Below the pieces are notes generated by a model. The model did not search any database, was not told where the DNA came from, and saw only the letters and a program-made list of their open reading frames with translations. DNA of 22,430 nt from an uncultured Emergencia sp. Lineage in GTDB: Bacteria; Bacillota; Clostridia; Peptostreptococcales; Anaerovoracaceae. Made by a program: the position numbers and the translations under genes. Location: the NCBI GenBank assembly GCA_937997955.1, contig CALLDR010000097.1:1-22430 (forward strand). Direction: 5' to 3'. Shown piece by piece: positions 21,219 through 22,430 of the stretch (its first letter is position 1; each line of letters begins with the position of its first letter).

Positions 21219-22157
21219 ATGGAAATACCAGTATATTTATTCACAGGTTTTCTGGAAAGCGGCAAGACCACCTTTATTCAGGAGGCTCTGGAGGGCGACG
21301 ATTTCAACGCCGGCGAGCGGACCCTGCTGCTTCTCTGCGAGGAAGGCGAGGAGGAGTATCACAAGAGCCGCTTCTTCGGAACCAACGTGTTCATTGAGCC
21401 GGTGGAGGAAGAAGAGGAGCTGACCACGGAGCACCTGCGGGAGCTGCAGCTGAAGCACCGGGTAGAGCGCGTCATCGTGGAGTACAACGGCATGTGGGGA
21501 CTGGATACCATCTACCGCAATATGCCCGACGAGTGGGTCACCTATCAGGAGATGTGCTTTGTTGACGCCAATACCTTCCTGGCGTACAACCAGAACATGC
21601 GGCAGCTGGTCTACGATAAGCTGAAAAGCGCGGAGCTGGTGGTTTTCAACCGGTGCGAAGAGGGCTTTGACAAGATGGCATTTCACAAGATCGTCAGGGC
21701 GGCCAACCGGAAGAGCCAGATCCTCTACGAGTACGAAAAGGACCACGTGGAGATGGATGACATCAAGGACCCGCTTCCTTACGACCTGAACGCGCCGCTG
21801 ATCGATATCGCGGATAACGCTTTCGCGGAGTGGTACAGGGATATCAACGAAGAACAGGACAAATACCATGGAAAGATCCTGCGGGTCAAAGGGCGCTGCG
21901 CCGTAGGCGGCGGCCTGCCGGAGGACAGATTCGTCTTCGGCCGTCACGTTATGACCTGCTGCGTAGAGGATATCCAGTTCGCGGGCCTGGTCTGCAAATG
22001 GCCAAAGGGAGGCCAGCTGAAGCACGGCAGCTGGGTCACCATCACAGCCGAGGTGAAGGTGGAATACGAGGAAACCTACGGCGAGGTAGGGCCTGTGCTG
22101 TACTGCAGCTCCGTGGAACCGGCGGAGGAGGCAGATCCGGAGGTCGCGCAGTTCTGA
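21219..22157 (+). CDS. CobW-type GTPase fused to a YcgQ/DUF1980-like C-terminal domain
   Basis: The 312-residue protein begins with a CobW-like P-loop, GFLESGKTT (residues 10-18), but lacks the usual ENEFGEIGID and CxCC segments. Instead it has LLLLCEEGEEEYHKSRFF. VIVEYNGMWGLDTIY replaces the usual IEPSG region. Residues about 215-312 resemble the C-terminal region of the YcgQ/TIGR03943 family, best seen in GKILRVKGRC, EDRFVFGRHVMTCCVEDIQ (Cys247-Cys248) and GSWVTITAEVKVEYEE. That family usually pairs with a YcgR-type permease and is linked by context to metal handling. Neither a permease nor membrane helices are present here. GGGAGG supports the ATG. It is probably co-transcribed with the His-rich GTPase. 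The domain match is from memory of the motif, so I am moderately sure. Confidence 0.8.
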   Translation: MEIPVYLFTGFLESGKTTFIQEALEGDDFNAGERTLLLLCEEGEEEYHKSRFFGTNVFIEPVEEEEELTTEHLRELQLKHRVERVIVEYNGMWGLDTIYRNMPDEWVTYQEMCFVDANTFLAYNQNMRQLVYDKLKSAELVVFNRCEEGFDKMAFHKIVRAANRKSQILYEYEKDHVEMDDIKDPLPYDLNAPLIDIADNAFAEWYRDINEEQDKYHGKILRVKGRCAVGGGLPEDRFVFGRHVMTCCVEDIQFAGLVCKWPKGGQLKHGSWVTITAEVKVEYEETYGEVGPVLYCSSVEPAEEADPEVAQF

Positions 22158-22183
22158 GGAAGGAACGCGCCTGGAGAAGATGA

Positions 22184-22225
22184 GCGTGTATAGTGGAATC
22201 AAAGGTTTCGCTATACACGCTTTTT
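22184..22225 (+). terminator. Strong intrinsic terminator after the CobW pair
   Basis: GCGTGTATAGTGGAA (22184-22198) pairs with TTTCGCTATACACGC (22206-22220) as a 15-bp stem with two G-U pairs and a 7-nt loop, followed by five T. It closes the CobW transcript. Confidence 0.88.
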
Positions 22226-22234
22226 ATAATGAGA

Positions 22235-22259
22235 GAAATATCGATCCTTTCGATATTTC
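22235..22259. other. Perfect 10-bp inverted repeat in the right-end intergenic region
   Basis: GAAATATCGA (22235-22244) and TCGATATTTC (22250-22259) flank 5 nt. No T-run follows on either strand. It may be an operator or hairpin for a gene beyond the right edge. The remaining 22260-22430 shows no convincing gene, only a GC-rich stretch and a TTTTACT/AGTAAAA inverted repeat (22381-22402). Confidence 0.45.
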
Positions 22260-22430
22260 CAGAATTTCAACGTATGCTTCCGCACCCCAATTATATATCA
22301 TATCTCCCATTTTTTCCTCATGTTCGTTGACCGGCCGCGAAAGGGGCGGCGGCGGGGCAAAGCCGGGACGGCCTCATTTGTTTTACTTCCCATGGAGTAA
22401 AATAGAATGAGAAGCAGCCCTGTGAGAAAA

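Noticed and set aside
20063..21271. 402-codon minus-strand frame with a Val/Met-rich, membrane-like stretch
   Set aside because: The hydrophobic stretch is the reverse complement of the His/Asp codon tract of the CobW gene and there is no ribosome site.
22180..22410. 76-codon frame at the right end
   Set aside because: It begins within the terminator stem after the CobW gene, crosses the inverted repeat and has no recognisable product.

Overview
The window looks like chromosomal DNA of a moderately GC-rich anaerobic Bacillota, probably a Clostridia-class gut anaerobe. The supporting signs are strong AGGAGG ribosome binding sites, TTG starts, intrinsic terminators, a PanG-type ketopantoate reductase in place of PanE, a dicluster ferredoxin, a type II ECF transporter and tandem CobW GTPases. 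I cannot name the species. No rRNA, tRNA, CRISPR array, insertion sequence or phage gene was seen.

Layout. (1) 1-428 is repeat-rich and has no convincing gene. (2) 429-623 (-) encodes a small 2x[4Fe-4S] ferredoxin, divergent from a complete pantothenate operon, panG-panB-panC-panD (881-3831, +). The panG leader carries a hairpin with two bulged adenosines that fits the 'pan' RNA motif. (3) 4037-7450 (+) is a co-directional group: a B3/B4-domain protein, an MsrA-MsrB fusion, a FAD oxidoreductase with a C-terminal Rieske domain, and a small unknown protein. A probably bidirectional terminator follows. (4) 7669-11955 (-) holds tetR and two ABC half-transporters, transcribed from a strong promoter whose -10 region abuts a 34-bp double palindrome. 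(5) 12328-16212 (+) encodes an ECF importer (MptD-type S component, CbiQ-type T component, fused double ATPase) and an AraC regulator. (6) 16361-19931 (+) is a second ABC half-transporter pair, paralogous to the first. (7) 20033-22157 (+) encodes two CobW-type GTPases, one with an 85-residue His/Asp tract and one fused to a YcgQ-like domain.

How it may work together. The 12-kb block from 7669 to 19931 combines an ECF importer, two heterodimeric exporter-fold ABC transporters of the general type that includes YbtPQ and IrtAB, a TetR repressor and an AraC activator. This gene set resembles siderophore or haem acquisition loci. A 19-nt element with inverted repeats lies just upstream of the first ABC gene of the minus-strand operon and of the ECF S gene, in the same orientation relative to each, which suggests co-regulation. 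The ECF leader also holds a terminator-like hairpin embedded in a 21-codon ORF. The CobW genes suggest metal handling next door. The substrate (siderophore, haem, metal chelate or other) cannot be fixed from sequence.

A recurring oddity is short degenerate tandem repeats (14-20 bp periods), found between genes (377-435, 7584-7640, 13747-13830) and inside coding regions (an ABC linker and the S-component N-terminus).
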